Origin: PALSA-693 sp963780345 | GTDB taxonomy: Bacteria > Actinomycetota > Acidimicrobiia > Acidimicrobiales > Palsa-688 | DNA length: 64,000 nucleotides | NCBI GenBank assembly: GCA_963780345.1 | Contig: CAWABU010000011.1 | Location: 434,001-498,000 of the forward strand | Direction: 5' to 3' | The notes under the pieces: generated by a model | What the model was told of the DNA's origin: nothing | Database searches by the model: none | Seen by the model: only the letters and a program-made list of their open reading frames with translations | Shown: positions 55,421 through 63,933 of the stretch, one piece after another | Position numbering within the stretch: position 1 is the stretch's first letter | Layout: each line of letters starts with the position of its first letter | Made by a program: the position numbers and the translations under genes

Positions 55421-55801
55421 TTACTGGGGTGCGGCCACCACGTCGAACTCGTTGTTCTCGGGATCGGTGAGCGTCGCCCACTGGTACCCGCCTTCGTCGA
55501 CATCCCGCACATGGGTGGCGCCGAGGCCGAGCAGACGCTCCACTTCTTCCTGCAGCCCACCGGTGACGAAATCGACGTGGACCCGGTTCTTGACCTGCTT
55601 GCCTTCGGGGACCCGGTGGAACATCCAGACCGGCTGGCCGGCGCCGGCGCCCTCGCCGGAGGCGTCGCCGTTCATGCCGATGCTGGCGAAATCCTCCGTG
55701 GCACCCTCGTCGACGGTGCGCTCGAGAGCCTGGGACCAGAAGTCGGCCAGTTTGCCGGCGTCGCTGCAATCGACGCTGACCGAGAAGAAGGAAACGCTCA
55801 T
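55421..55801 (-). CDS. VOC family protein
   Basis: This 126-residue glyoxalase-fold protein starts MSVSFFSVSVDCSDAGKLAD and ends TLTDPENNEFDVVAAPQ, with HVDFVTGGLQEEVERLLGLG opening the second repeat. Residues His and Glu in these segments could bind metal, though the role is unknown. GGAG precedes the ATG. It is divergent from the GNAT gene. Confidence 0.87.
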   Translation of the reverse strand: MSVSFFSVSVDCSDAGKLADFWSQALERTVDEGATEDFASIGMNGDASGEGAGAGQPVWMFHRVPEGKQVKNRVHVDFVTGGLQEEVERLLGLGATHVRDVDEGGYQWATLTDPENNEFDVVAAPQ

Positions 55802-55827
55802 GGGGTGCTCCTTTTGCCTGTGATTGG

Positions 55828-56529
55828 ATGGATGACATGAGCTTCGACCCTCCCGTAACGGGAGAGTCAAGAAGCCAGGGGCGACTTTCACGGTCCGCCG
55901 ACATGGAGCTGGTGCCCCTGGCGGCGAGGGGCCCCGACCTCGAGGAGGCCGCGGTGGTGGCGGCCCGGGCCTTCCACCACGACCCCTTCTTCGAGTTTTT
56001 GGAGCCGAATCCGGTACGCCGGGCCCGTGGGTTGGCCCTGTTCTTCCGGGCGGCTGTTCACGCCCTCGGGACCACCGGTCAGATCACCGGCGCCCGGCAG
56101 GCCGACGGCCGGCTCATGGGCGTCGCCGCCTGGGTGCCGCCCGGCCGCTATCCGCTGGCGGGCCTGGCCCAGCTGGGTGAGATGCTCGGCGCGCTCCGCG
56201 CCCTGATCCTGCGGCCCGCAGGACTGCGCGACGGGGTGAAGTTCCTGACCGCCATTGAGAAGGCCCATCCCAAGGAGCCCATGTGGTATCTGCTGCTGCT
56301 GGTCGTTGATCCGCTGGTCCAGCGGGCGGGACTCGGGACCCGGCTGCAGGCGCCGGTGCTCGAAGTGGCAGATCGGGAGGGCGTAGATTGCTATCTCGAG
56401 ACTCAGAAGCCGGAGAATCTGGCCTACTACCGGCGCTTTGGGTACGAGGTGGCCGAGGAGCTCCGGCCAGTGATTGGCGGCCCTTCGCTGTGGACCATGC
56501 GCCGGCCGCCCCGCCCGGCGGTCCTCTGA
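55828..56529 (+). CDS. GNAT family N-acetyltransferase
   Basis: This 233-residue acetyltransferase contains VVAARAFHHDPFFEFL, MGVAAWVPPGRYPL, the core strand MWYLLLLVVDPLVQRAG with the CoA loop VQRAGLGTRLQAPV, and the C-terminal LETQKPENLAYYRRFGYEV. ATG 55828 is the longest start; Met at 55903 (MELVPLAARG) is an alternative. The substrate is unknown. Confidence 0.87.
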   Translation: MDDMSFDPPVTGESRSQGRLSRSADMELVPLAARGPDLEEAAVVAARAFHHDPFFEFLEPNPVRRARGLALFFRAAVHALGTTGQITGARQADGRLMGVAAWVPPGRYPLAGLAQLGEMLGALRALILRPAGLRDGVKFLTAIEKAHPKEPMWYLLLLVVDPLVQRAGLGTRLQAPVLEVADREGVDCYLETQKPENLAYYRRFGYEVAEELRPVIGGPSLWTMRRPPRPAVL

Positions 56530-56554
56530 TGCGGGCGAGTAGCGGGCCGGCCGC

Positions 56555-56583
56555 TTGCATTCTATGATGCAACCCGCTATCCT
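56555..56583 (+). promoter_or_regulatory. Promoter with overlapping palindrome upstream of the HxlR gene
   Basis: The promoter has TTGCAT (56555-56560), a 17-nt spacer and TATCCT (56578-56583), with the ATG 6 nt later, so the transcript is likely leaderless. TTGCAT and ATGCAA (56567-56572) form a 6-6-6 inverted repeat covering the -35 region. This is a plausible operator for the HxlR regulator itself or another repressor. Confidence 0.6.
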
Positions 56584-56589
56584 GAAGCC

Positions 56590-57066
56590 ATGGAACGCAA
56601 GAGCTTCGCCGATATGCACTGCTCGGTGGCGCAGTGCCTGGAGGTGGTCGGCGAGTGGTGGTCGATGCTCATCCTGCGCGACGTCTTTCTCGGTGTCACC
56701 CGCTTTGACGACTTCCAGCAGCGCCTGGGCATCTCCCGCAACATCCTCAACCAGCGCCTCAATCACCTGGTCGACGCCGGGGTCCTGGCCAAGGTCCCCT
56801 ACAGCGAGCACCCGCCTCGTCACGACTACCGCCTCACCGACAAAGGGCGCGACCTCTGGCCGGTGGTCACCGCCATGCGTCAATGGGGCGACAAATACGC
56901 CGCGCCCGGCGGCCCGCCGGTGGAAGTCACCCACAAGGGTTGTGGGGAGGTGACGCAGGCGGTCATGGTCTGTTCGGAGTGCGGGGAGCCGCTCGCCGCC
57001 CGCGACGTACGGGCCATTCCTGGTCCTGGAGCCGTCGAACCTCTCGTCGAGCGGGCCGGGCGATGA
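56590..57066 (+). CDS. HxlR-family transcriptional regulator
   Basis: This is a winged-helix regulator of 158 residues. The family signature is complete: CSVAQCLEVVGEWWSMLILR, FDDFQQRLGISRNILNQRLN, LVDAGVLAKVPYSEHPPRHD and YRLTDKGRDLWPVV. An unusual C-terminal extension carries CSECGEPL and an upstream HKGCG, a possible metal- or redox-sensing Cys pair. The start is ATG, leaderless by promoter position. It overlaps the thioesterase gene by ATGA. Confidence 0.92.
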   Translation: MERKSFADMHCSVAQCLEVVGEWWSMLILRDVFLGVTRFDDFQQRLGISRNILNQRLNHLVDAGVLAKVPYSEHPPRHDYRLTDKGRDLWPVVTAMRQWGDKYAAPGGPPVEVTHKGCGEVTQAVMVCSECGEPLAARDVRAIPGPGAVEPLVERAGR

Positions 57067-57551
57067 CCGTCAACACCTCTACCTCCTCGGCGCCCGTGGC
57101 CGCTGGACCGCGCCGAGACGCCACCTCGCTGGACTCCTCGGGTGCCTTCGTCGCCGGGGCCGGTCTCATCGTGGACCAGACCAGCGCGGACCGGGTCATC
57201 GGTCACATCGACCTCGGACCTGATCATCACACCCCCTGGGGCATCGTGCACGGTGGGGTCTACGCCACCGCCGTCGAGAGCGCGGCGAGCATCGGCGCCA
57301 CTACCGCAGTAGCCGCTCAGGGTCAGGTGGCGGTCGGGCTCACCAACACCACGCACTTTCTCCGTTCGCTCGCCGCCGGCCGGGTCGTGGTAGAGGCGGT
57401 GGCCCTGTACCAGGGCCGCACCCACCAACTGTGGCGGGTCGACATCACCGACGAGTCCGGCCGGCTGGTGGCGCACGGCGAACTGCGACTGCAAAACGTC
57501 GACGCCACGCCTTCCGGCGGGGATTCAGGGCCGGCGACACCGACCAGGTAA
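57063..57551 (+). CDS. PaaI-family thioesterase
   Basis: This 162-residue hotdog-fold thioesterase cleaves acyl- or aryl-CoA esters. Motifs are HTPWGIVHGGVYATAVESAA (the HGG motif with the downstream acidic residue) and NTTHFLRSLAAGRVVVEAVA. The N-terminal 25 residues are Ser/Thr/Ala-rich. It is coupled to the HxlR regulator, which probably controls it. Confidence 0.9.
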   Translation: MTVNTSTSSAPVAAGPRRDATSLDSSGAFVAGAGLIVDQTSADRVIGHIDLGPDHHTPWGIVHGGVYATAVESAASIGATTAVAAQGQVAVGLTNTTHFLRSLAAGRVVVEAVALYQGRTHQLWRVDITDESGRLVAHGELRLQNVDATPSGGDSGPATPTR

Positions 57552-57647
57552 TAGCCTCGCGGCCGGGCCGCGTGAAGTAGCTGACCCGCTGTCACATTTG
57601 GCCCCATCGCTTCGTCCTTCTCGTTGAACGACCTTCCGAGGAGGACC

Positions 57648-57821
57648 ATGACCCCAGCCCCACGGCAGAACGGCCTTATGCCCCAGCCTGATTGGCTTCA
57701 GGGCAGCGGGCGGGGCCGTCGCTGCCGCGTCCCGGAACTCAAAGTTGAGCGGGTTATTCCGCGGCCCTGCCTCCGCGCGGACGCCTATCGATCGTGTGCC
57801 GCGATCCCGCTGGCCATCTGA
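57648..57821 (+). CDS. Possible small ORF upstream of an ABC exporter
   Basis: This 57-codon frame starts at an ATG with a strong GAGGAGG 4 nt upstream and ends 37 bp before the ABC ATPase gene. The peptide (MTPAPRQNGLMPQPDWLQ...) has no domain or membrane segment. The strong ribosome site is the main support. It could be a leader peptide, a small protein or a remnant. Confidence 0.3.
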   Translation: MTPAPRQNGLMPQPDWLQGSGRGRRCRVPELKVERVIPRPCLRADAYRSCAAIPLAI

Positions 57822-57858
57822 TCAATGTCTTTTCCCCAAAGATTAAGGAGCACCACCA

Positions 57859-58800
57859 ATGAACGCCGTCGAGGCCATTGAGCTCAGCAAGACCTACCCC
57901 GGCGACATCCGGGCCGTGCAGGGCGTCAGTTTTCAGGTGGCGGCGGGCGAGGCGTTCGGGCTCCTGGGTCCAAACGGGGCCGGCAAAACCACCACCATCG
58001 GCATGCTGAACACCACTGTCCGGCCCACGTCCGGGCAGGCCTTCCTCGGCGGTCGGGACGTGGCCCGGGATCCGATCGGGACGCGGGCGATCAGCAGCGT
58101 GGTGTTCCAGGATGCGGTGGTTGATCGGCCGCTCACCGGCCGGCAGAACCTCGAGCTCCACCTGCGCCTGTGGGGCACCGACCAGAGCGAGGGTCGGGCC
58201 CGGCTGGCTCGCCTGGCGGATGTGGTCGGCATCACCGACCTCCTGGACCGGCCGGTGGCGAGCTACAGCGGCGGCCAGCGGCGGCGGATGGAGATCGTCA
58301 GGGCCCTCCTGTCGGACCCGCAGGTGCTGTTCCTCGACGAGCCGACCGTCGGGCTCGACACCCGGATCCGCCACGACCTCTTCGACGTCCTCGCCACACT
58401 CCGGGACCAGACCGGGGTCACGATTCTGCTCACCACCCATTACCTCGACGAGGCCGAGCGGCTGTGCGACCGGATCGCCATCGTCGACGCCGGCCGCATT
58501 GTGGCCTGTGACACCCCGGCGCACTTGCTGGCTTCGCTCGGCGCCGAAGTGCTCGATGTCCGGGTCGACCACCCCGACCCGGCGCTCGAGGCCCTCCTGC
58601 AGGCCGGGATTCCGGGCGACGACATTCTGGCCATAGGCGCCACCCTCACGGTCTGCTTGCGGGCCACGCCCGGCGACCAGATCATCGCCCGCCTCCGCGA
58701 CGCCGCGGTCGACGTGCGGTCGATCACCACCCGCCATCCGAGCCTCGACGATGTCTATCTGCGCCTGACGGGGGATCGCATCGCCGTCACCGACCAATAG
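57859..58800 (+). CDS. DrrA-like ABC transporter ATP-binding protein
   Basis: This is the ATPase of an ABC-2 type exporter, related to daunorubicin-resistance DrrA, with 313 residues. Walker A is GPNGAGKTTTIGML, the Q-loop lies in VVFQDAVVDRPLTG, the signature is YSGGQRRRMEIVRAL, Walker B is VLFLDEPTVGLD and the switch His is in LLTTHYLDEAERL. The C-terminal regulatory domain ends HPSLDDVYLRLTG. AAGGAG precedes the ATG. The permease gene follows after 32 bp. Confidence 0.93.
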   Translation: MNAVEAIELSKTYPGDIRAVQGVSFQVAAGEAFGLLGPNGAGKTTTIGMLNTTVRPTSGQAFLGGRDVARDPIGTRAISSVVFQDAVVDRPLTGRQNLELHLRLWGTDQSEGRARLARLADVVGITDLLDRPVASYSGGQRRRMEIVRALLSDPQVLFLDEPTVGLDTRIRHDLFDVLATLRDQTGVTILLTTHYLDEAERLCDRIAIVDAGRIVACDTPAHLLASLGAEVLDVRVDHPDPALEALLQAGIPGDDILAIGATLTVCLRATPGDQIIARLRDAAVDVRSITTRHPSLDDVYLRLTGDRIAVTDQ

Positions 58801-58832
58801 CCCCGCTCATATTCTCAGGAGAAATACTTGCC

Positions 58833-59693
58833 ATGACGGCCACCACCATCACTTTTCCCACCACCGTCGGTCGGTCTCGCCCGGCACCGTCGCGGGCGGT
58901 GCCCGCCGTACCCGCGTTGGCCCGGCGTCGGCTGGCCCTCTCCGTGCGATCGCCGCGCTCGCTGGTCGTGCCGCTGCTCACGCCGGTTCTGTTCGCCCTC
59001 GTCATCGCTCCGGCCCTGGCCAGCACGGTGGCGGCGCCGGCGGCCCGGACGACCTACATGACCTTTGTCTCCCTGGCCACGGTCGGGCTGCTCATCCCCT
59101 TGAACTGCGCCTTCTCCGGGCTCGGCGTCATCGTGGACCGCCAACAGGGCGCCATGCGCGAACTGCTGGTGGCGCCGATCCGCCGGACCTCGATCATCTT
59201 CGGGAACCTGGTGGCCGCCGTGGCCCTCACCGCCCTCCAACTCGTGGTCCTGATCGGGGTGTCGGCCCTGCGAGGGGCCGACTACCGGACCGGGATCCAG
59301 ACCCTGTGGTTTGTGGGCGCAGCCCTGGTCTTTTGCGTGCTCATGTACGGCCTGGCCGAGATCTTGTCCGTCCGGCTCCCGAACCCGGTCGAGTACACGG
59401 GCGCGGTGCCGGCCGTCGCCATCGTCCCGTTTTTCTTCGCCGGCTCCCTGTTTCCGATCACGGCTCTGCCGCACTGGCTCGAGGCCGTGGCCCGGGTCCT
59501 GCCGCTCACTCACGCTCTGGCCCTCTTCCGTTACGGCCTCACCGGCCCCAGCGGGGTGGTCGCCCTCCACCACATCTGGGGGCTCCGCAGCGCAGCTGTG
59601 ATGGCGGCCCTGTCGATGGGCGTATTGGTCCTGTACGCGGTGGCGATCCTCTACGGCGCCATCCGCCTCTTCACCCGGGCCGGCACGAGCTAG
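58833..59693 (+). CDS. DrrB-like ABC-2 type permease
   Basis: This membrane partner of the preceding ATPase has 286 residues and about six transmembrane helices. It includes the DrrB/NodJ-type GVIVDRQQGAMRELLVAPIRR (one residue omitted from the start of the motif) and IVPFFFAGSLFPITALPHWL. AGGAG lies upstream of the ATG. The cargo is unknown; related pairs export lipids, antibiotics or polysaccharides. Confidence 0.92.
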   Translation: MTATTITFPTTVGRSRPAPSRAVPAVPALARRRLALSVRSPRSLVVPLLTPVLFALVIAPALASTVAAPAARTTYMTFVSLATVGLLIPLNCAFSGLGVIVDRQQGAMRELLVAPIRRTSIIFGNLVAAVALTALQLVVLIGVSALRGADYRTGIQTLWFVGAALVFCVLMYGLAEILSVRLPNPVEYTGAVPAVAIVPFFFAGSLFPITALPHWLEAVARVLPLTHALALFRYGLTGPSGVVALHHIWGLRSAAVMAALSMGVLVLYAVAILYGAIRLFTRAGTS

Positions 59694-59870
59694 CCGGCTG
59701 CACCGGATGGTCGCCAGTCGCGTTTCCGTCCCATGGGCTGCCGGCCGGGCGGTTGCCGACCTGGCCCACCTGGGTTCGCCCAGCAGCTCTCGGCCGCCGC
59801 CGCCAGGTAGGGGGGTGGCTCTTCGTGCGCCGGGACCGTCCGAGCCCACCGGTTGCGGGAGGATGGGGAG

Positions 59871-60317
59871 ATGCTTGATCTGGACTATGTGAAAAGGCTG
59901 GCCGAGGGCGACCACCACCTGGCCGTCCTCACCACCGCCCGGCCGGACGGATCGGTTCACGCCTCGCTGGTGAGTGCCGGCATCATCGATGACCCGGTGG
60001 ACGGCGCCCCATCGGTCGGCCTGGTCGCCATCGGGAACAGCCGGAAACTATCGCTGCTGCGGCAGAGCGGCGCCGCGACCATCGTGTTCAAGGACGGATT
60101 TCAGTGGGCGGCGGTGTCCGGCCCGACCCGGCTGATCGGTCCCGAAGACGGACTCGAGTACGGGTTTGACGTTCTCGATACCATCCGGGCCGTTTTCCGG
60201 GCGGCGGGCGGTGACCACCAGGACTGGGCCGAGTTCGATCGGGTCATGGCCGAGGACCGGCGGTGCGCGGTGTTCATCAGGGCCGACCGGATCTCTTCGA
60301 ATCCCGGCACCGGCTGA
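59871..60317 (+). CDS. PNPOx-fold (F420/FMN-binding split-barrel) protein
   Basis: This 148-residue split-barrel protein is of the pyridoxamine-phosphate-oxidase-like superfamily: HHLAVLTTARPDGSVHASLV, then GNSRKLSLLRQSGAATIVF and WAAVSGPTRLIGPED. The pattern is like actinobacterial F420-dependent enzymes, but FMN or heme binding is also possible. Start at ATG 59871 follows a GGGGAG run. Confidence 0.85.
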   Translation: MLDLDYVKRLAEGDHHLAVLTTARPDGSVHASLVSAGIIDDPVDGAPSVGLVAIGNSRKLSLLRQSGAATIVFKDGFQWAAVSGPTRLIGPEDGLEYGFDVLDTIRAVFRAAGGDHQDWAEFDRVMAEDRRCAVFIRADRISSNPGTG

Positions 60318-60487
60318 GCCCCGATCTCACGCCCCGATGGGGTTCCCGGGTCCGCCTCACCCGGCGGTCTGCCCGGACCCGACCGGGCCGCGGTATGGCC
60401 GCGCCGGTCTATGAGCCCCGTGAGCGGCACGGGTAATCTCGGGACCATGGGCGATCGGCCGGACACCGACGGGCAGGCCTAGCGATC

Positions 60488-61372
60488 ATGGGACGACTGG
60501 ACGGACGCGTAGCCGTGGTGACGGGCGCCGGCCGGGGCATCGGTCGTGCTCACGCCCTGCTCCTGGCCTCCGAAGGCGCTCGACTCGTGGTCAACGACCT
60601 GGGCTCCTCCTCGGGCGGAGAGGGCGCCGACCCCCAACCGGCGGCCGTCGTGGCGGAAGAGATCCGGGCTGCTGGCGGGGAGGCGGTGTACAACACCGAC
60701 GACGTCGCCGACTGGGACGGCGCGGCCCGCCTGGTCCAGCAGGCCATCGACACCTACGGCGACCTGCACATCCTGGTGAACAACGCCGGCATCATCCGTA
60801 ACCGGATGGTGTTCAACCTGGCCGAGATCGACTGGGACGCCGTGGTTCGGGTGCACGGCAAGGGCACGTTCGCTCCGACGCACTTCGCGTGCGTTTACTG
60901 GCGGCAGGTCGCCAAGGAGACCGGCGATCCGGTCTACGGGCGGCTGGTGCACACCTCGTCCACGTCGGGGTTGTTCGCCACGGCCAGCCAGTCGGCGTAC
61001 GCCTTCGCCAAAGCCGGTTTGGTGGCCTTCGGTGTCGCCGTGGCCAAGGAGATGGTCAAGTACGGCGTGACGTCCAACGTGATCGCGCCGGCGGCCCTGA
61101 CCCGGCTGACCGGGGACGTCTTTCCGGAAACGGACAACCCCAACAGCGATCCCGGCAACAACTCGCCCCTCGTCGTGTATCTGTGCCTGCCCGAAGCGCA
61201 GGACATCTCGGGCCAGGTCTTCACCATCTTCGGCGGCGACATCGCCCTGGTCGATCAGCACCGCACCGGACCGGCGTTGCACAGAGAGGAGCGCTGGACG
61301 GTGGACGAGCTCGCCGCCCGGATCCCGGCGCTGTTCGAGGGGCGGCCGATGTCGGTCGGCACCAGCGGCTGA
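60488..61372 (+). CDS. Short-chain dehydrogenase/reductase
   Basis: This classical SDR of 294 residues has the NAD(P)-binding motif VVTGAGRGIGRAHALLL, VNDLGSSSGGEG, NNAG in LVNNAGIIRNRM and the catalytic Ser/Tyr/Lys in SSTSGLFATASQ and SAYAFAKAGL. The N-terminus and the VVNDLG loop resemble bacterial 3-hydroxyacyl-CoA dehydrogenase-type SDRs of multifunctional beta-oxidation enzymes. It is a single gene; the substrate is unknown. Confidence 0.92.
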   Translation: MGRLDGRVAVVTGAGRGIGRAHALLLASEGARLVVNDLGSSSGGEGADPQPAAVVAEEIRAAGGEAVYNTDDVADWDGAARLVQQAIDTYGDLHILVNNAGIIRNRMVFNLAEIDWDAVVRVHGKGTFAPTHFACVYWRQVAKETGDPVYGRLVHTSSTSGLFATASQSAYAFAKAGLVAFGVAVAKEMVKYGVTSNVIAPAALTRLTGDVFPETDNPNSDPGNNSPLVVYLCLPEAQDISGQVFTIFGGDIALVDQHRTGPALHREERWTVDELAARIPALFEGRPMSVGTSG

Positions 61373-61527
61373 CCTCATTCCAGATCAGGACTTTGTCTGG
61401 TGCCGTCGTCCGGGCAGCCGTGGGGCGCAAATGAGTCGCCCGCCTATCGACTGAAGTGTAACGTTGTAATCACCGACGGAGACCGAGCCCGCCCGCCGCC
61501 TCTGGCCTTACTTCCGAAGGAGCGGAC

Positions 61528-62169
61528 ATGCCGAAGACTCGGGTCGAGGCCTTCAGCGATGGGGTGTTCGCCATCGCGATCACCTTGCTGGTCCTGACCG
61601 TCGCCCAGCCCCGCAGCTACCGCGACCTGGCCCACGAGCTCGCCACCCAGTGGCCCTCGCTGGCCGCCTACATCGTCAGCTTTGCCGTCATCGGGATCAT
61701 GTGGATCAACCACCATTCCGTCTTCATGCACCTCCAGCATGTCGACCGGGGCTTGCTCTACCTCAACCTGTTGCTCCTCATGACCATCGCCTTTCTCCCG
61801 TATCCCACCGGCATACTCGGCCAGGCCCTGGCCAAAGGGCAGGGGACTCGAACGGCCGCCGTCGGGTACGGCGTGGTCATGGCGGTCAATGCCTGCGCCT
61901 GGGGTGCTTTGTGGCTGTATGCCTCGAGGCACCGCCGGCTGCTGCGTCCTGACTTCCCGGAGGACGAGCGGGCGACCGCCACGCTGCTCTTCACGGTCGG
62001 CGTGCTCGTGTACCTGATCTCAATCGGGGTGGCCTTTCTCAACGCCTACGCCTTCCTGGCGGTCCAAGGCCTGCTGGCCATTTACTATGCCCTGGATCCC
62101 ATCTCCCGTCGGGCCGCCCGGCAGGCGCAAGCGGACGAGGAGGGCGGGAGCAGCGAGCTGTCCGATTGA
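61528..62169 (+). CDS. TMEM175-family (DUF1211) potassium channel
   Basis: This 213-residue membrane protein has six predicted helices. The hallmark of bacterial TMEM175 channels, RVEAFSDGVFAIAITLLVL, forms helix 1 with its FSDG motif and pore-lining Ile/Leu residues. The WINHHSVFMHLQHVD segment is also typical. GGAG lies upstream of the ATG. Bacterial members are tetrameric, weakly selective K+ channels. Confidence 0.92.
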   Translation: MPKTRVEAFSDGVFAIAITLLVLTVAQPRSYRDLAHELATQWPSLAAYIVSFAVIGIMWINHHSVFMHLQHVDRGLLYLNLLLLMTIAFLPYPTGILGQALAKGQGTRTAAVGYGVVMAVNACAWGALWLYASRHRRLLRPDFPEDERATATLLFTVGVLVYLISIGVAFLNAYAFLAVQGLLAIYYALDPISRRAARQAQADEEGGSSELSD

Positions 62170-62265
62170 CCCCACGGCTGGCGCCTGGTGGTGCGCTTTT
62201 GGTGGCGGCGCCCTCAGCCGGGAGATCTCCCGAGATGCCGAGGGGCCTAGTCGGCTGCCTGCGAA

Positions 62266-62339
62266 CTCGACGCCGGAAACTCGCGGCCTGGTGTCGTCGT
62301 GCGACCAGGCGTTCTGACTGCCGAGTTTCCGGCGTCGAG
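62266..62339. repeat. Nested inverted repeat (hairpin or cruciform element)
   Basis: An 18-nt arm CTCGACGCCGGAAACTCG (62266-62283) is repeated exactly inverted at 62322-62339. The 38-nt loop contains a second stem, GCCTGGT (62286-62292) with ACCAGGC (62304-62310). It lies between the convergent TMEM175 and DUF2007 genes, so it could be a bidirectional terminator. There is no T-tract, and the size and nested design are unusual for one. Confidence 0.8.
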
Positions 62340-62354
62340 GTTCTGGCCGGCCCA

Positions 62355-62600
62355 CTAGTCGGCCTCGTCGCCGGTTTCCTCCAGGACGGCCTCCGCCCGG
62401 GACGCATCCTCGGCCGGCACAAAGACCGGCACCCCGCTGGCGAAGGTCAAGGACGGGTACACCGAGTCAGCTCCCACCGTGGCCGGTATGCCCGCCGCAC
62501 GGAGCTTCGCGGCGATGACCTCTGCTTCGATGGGCTGGACGCGGGTTAATTCGATCACGCCGACTCCGTCGGCCCTCGGATGTCGCTCGTCGTGGTCCAT
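62355..62600 (-). CDS. DUF2007 family protein
   Basis: This 81-residue protein has a single DUF2007 (putative signal-transducing, PII-like fold) domain: IELTRVQPIEAEVIAAKLRA, then GIPATVGADS and PVFVPAEDASRAEAVLEE. Start at ATG 62600; the frame is open further upstream without homology. The function is unknown. Confidence 0.82.
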   Translation of the reverse strand: MDHDERHPRADGVGVIELTRVQPIEAEVIAAKLRAAGIPATVGADSVYPSLTFASGVPVFVPAEDASRAEAVLEETGDEAD

Positions 62601-62724
62601 CTGATCGCCAATCCTCTCACGCCGGTCGGCGACGACCACCACCCTATCCGGCCGCGCTGAGGGCGACGGCCGACGCCCGGATCCCAACCCTGAGGCATAC
62701 TTGACCCGTGAGAGGAAGGAAGTT

Positions 62725-63933
62725 GTGACCGCCGACACCCCGATCCATCTCATCGACCCGGAGCCGCGGCAGCGGTTCTATCCCCTGATTTCGGTCGACG
62801 ACCACCTGGTGGAGCCGGCCCACATCTTCGAGGGTCGGCTGCCGGCCCGGGTCGCCGAGAAGGCGCCGCAGGTGGTCGAAGTGCCGCGAGACGGGCAGCC
62901 GCCGGCCCAGTCCTGGATCTACGAGGGAAAGATCCTGCACCAGGGTGGGAGCAATGCCGTGGCCGGTCATCCACACGACGACGTGCAGGAGTTCCTGTTC
63001 TCGCCGGCTCGCTACGACGACATGCGCCCGGGTTGCTACGACATCGACGCTCGCGTCAAGGACATGGACATTGCCGGCATCGCGGCCATGCTCAACTTCC
63101 CGTCCTTCCTGACCGGATTTTGCGGCGCCAGGTTTATCCAATCCGAGGATCCCGAACTGGGCCTGGCCTGCCTGCGGGCCTGGAACGACTGGCTGTACGA
63201 CGAGTGGTACAGCCCGTATCCCAGCCGGGTCATACCGATGGGCCTGACCTGGCTGGCGGATCCGGACGTCGCGGTCCAGGAGATCCACCGGAACGCCGAA
63301 CGGGGATTCAAGGCGGTGTCGCTGCCCGAACGCCCGCACAACATCGGACTGCCGTCGCTGCACACCGGTTACTGGGATCCGATCGTTGGCGCCTGTCAGG
63401 ACACCGACAGCGCCATCTGCGTGCACGTCGGATCCTCGGGCGGCTTCACCTTTCCGCCGGAGGCCCCGCAACTGGCGATGATCAGCACCCTGTTCAGCAC
63501 CCTGTCCTTGATGGCGTGTACCGATTGGCTGTGGTCGGGGTTGGCGCTGCGCTATCCCAACATCAAGATCGTGCTGTCGGAGGGCGGCATCGGGTGGCTG
63601 CCGATGCTGTACGACCGGCTCGAGTACGTGCACAGCCGGAGCACCAACTTCGGCAAAGGCCATCCCCGTACGACCGAGGTGCTGGCCCGCAATTTCTACT
63701 TCTGCACGCTGGATGATCCCAGCACCCTGACTACGGCTATCGATCTGGTTGGCGCCGACCACATCATGGTCGAGACCGACTATCCGCACCTCGACAGCAC
63801 CTGGCCCGACAGTCAGCAACTGCTGCACGATCGTTTCAGCCAGATTCCCGGTTTGACCGACGAGATGATCGCCGAGATCACCCACCAGGCGGCCGAGCGG
63901 GTGTTTGGCATCTCGGTGCCAGCTGGATTCTGA
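62725..63933 (+). CDS. Amidohydrolase 2 family metal-dependent hydrolase
   Basis: This 402-residue TIM-barrel hydrolase/decarboxylase belongs to the ACMSD-like amidohydrolase_2 family. The first metal motif is degenerate (ISVDDHLVEPAHIFEGR), the barrel continues with AMLNFPSFLTGFCG, and His ligands are in ICVHVGSSGG and MVETDYPHLDSTWPDS, with the catalytic Asp in the latter. These are common in actinobacterial aromatic or natural-product catabolism. GTG 62725, with AGGAAGGA upstream, was chosen over TTG 62701. Confidence 0.9.
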   Translation: MTADTPIHLIDPEPRQRFYPLISVDDHLVEPAHIFEGRLPARVAEKAPQVVEVPRDGQPPAQSWIYEGKILHQGGSNAVAGHPHDDVQEFLFSPARYDDMRPGCYDIDARVKDMDIAGIAAMLNFPSFLTGFCGARFIQSEDPELGLACLRAWNDWLYDEWYSPYPSRVIPMGLTWLADPDVAVQEIHRNAERGFKAVSLPERPHNIGLPSLHTGYWDPIVGACQDTDSAICVHVGSSGGFTFPPEAPQLAMISTLFSTLSLMACTDWLWSGLALRYPNIKIVLSEGGIGWLPMLYDRLEYVHSRSTNFGKGHPRTTEVLARNFYFCTLDDPSTLTTAIDLVGADHIMVETDYPHLDSTWPDSQQLLHDRFSQIPGLTDEMIAEITHQAAERVFGISVPAGF

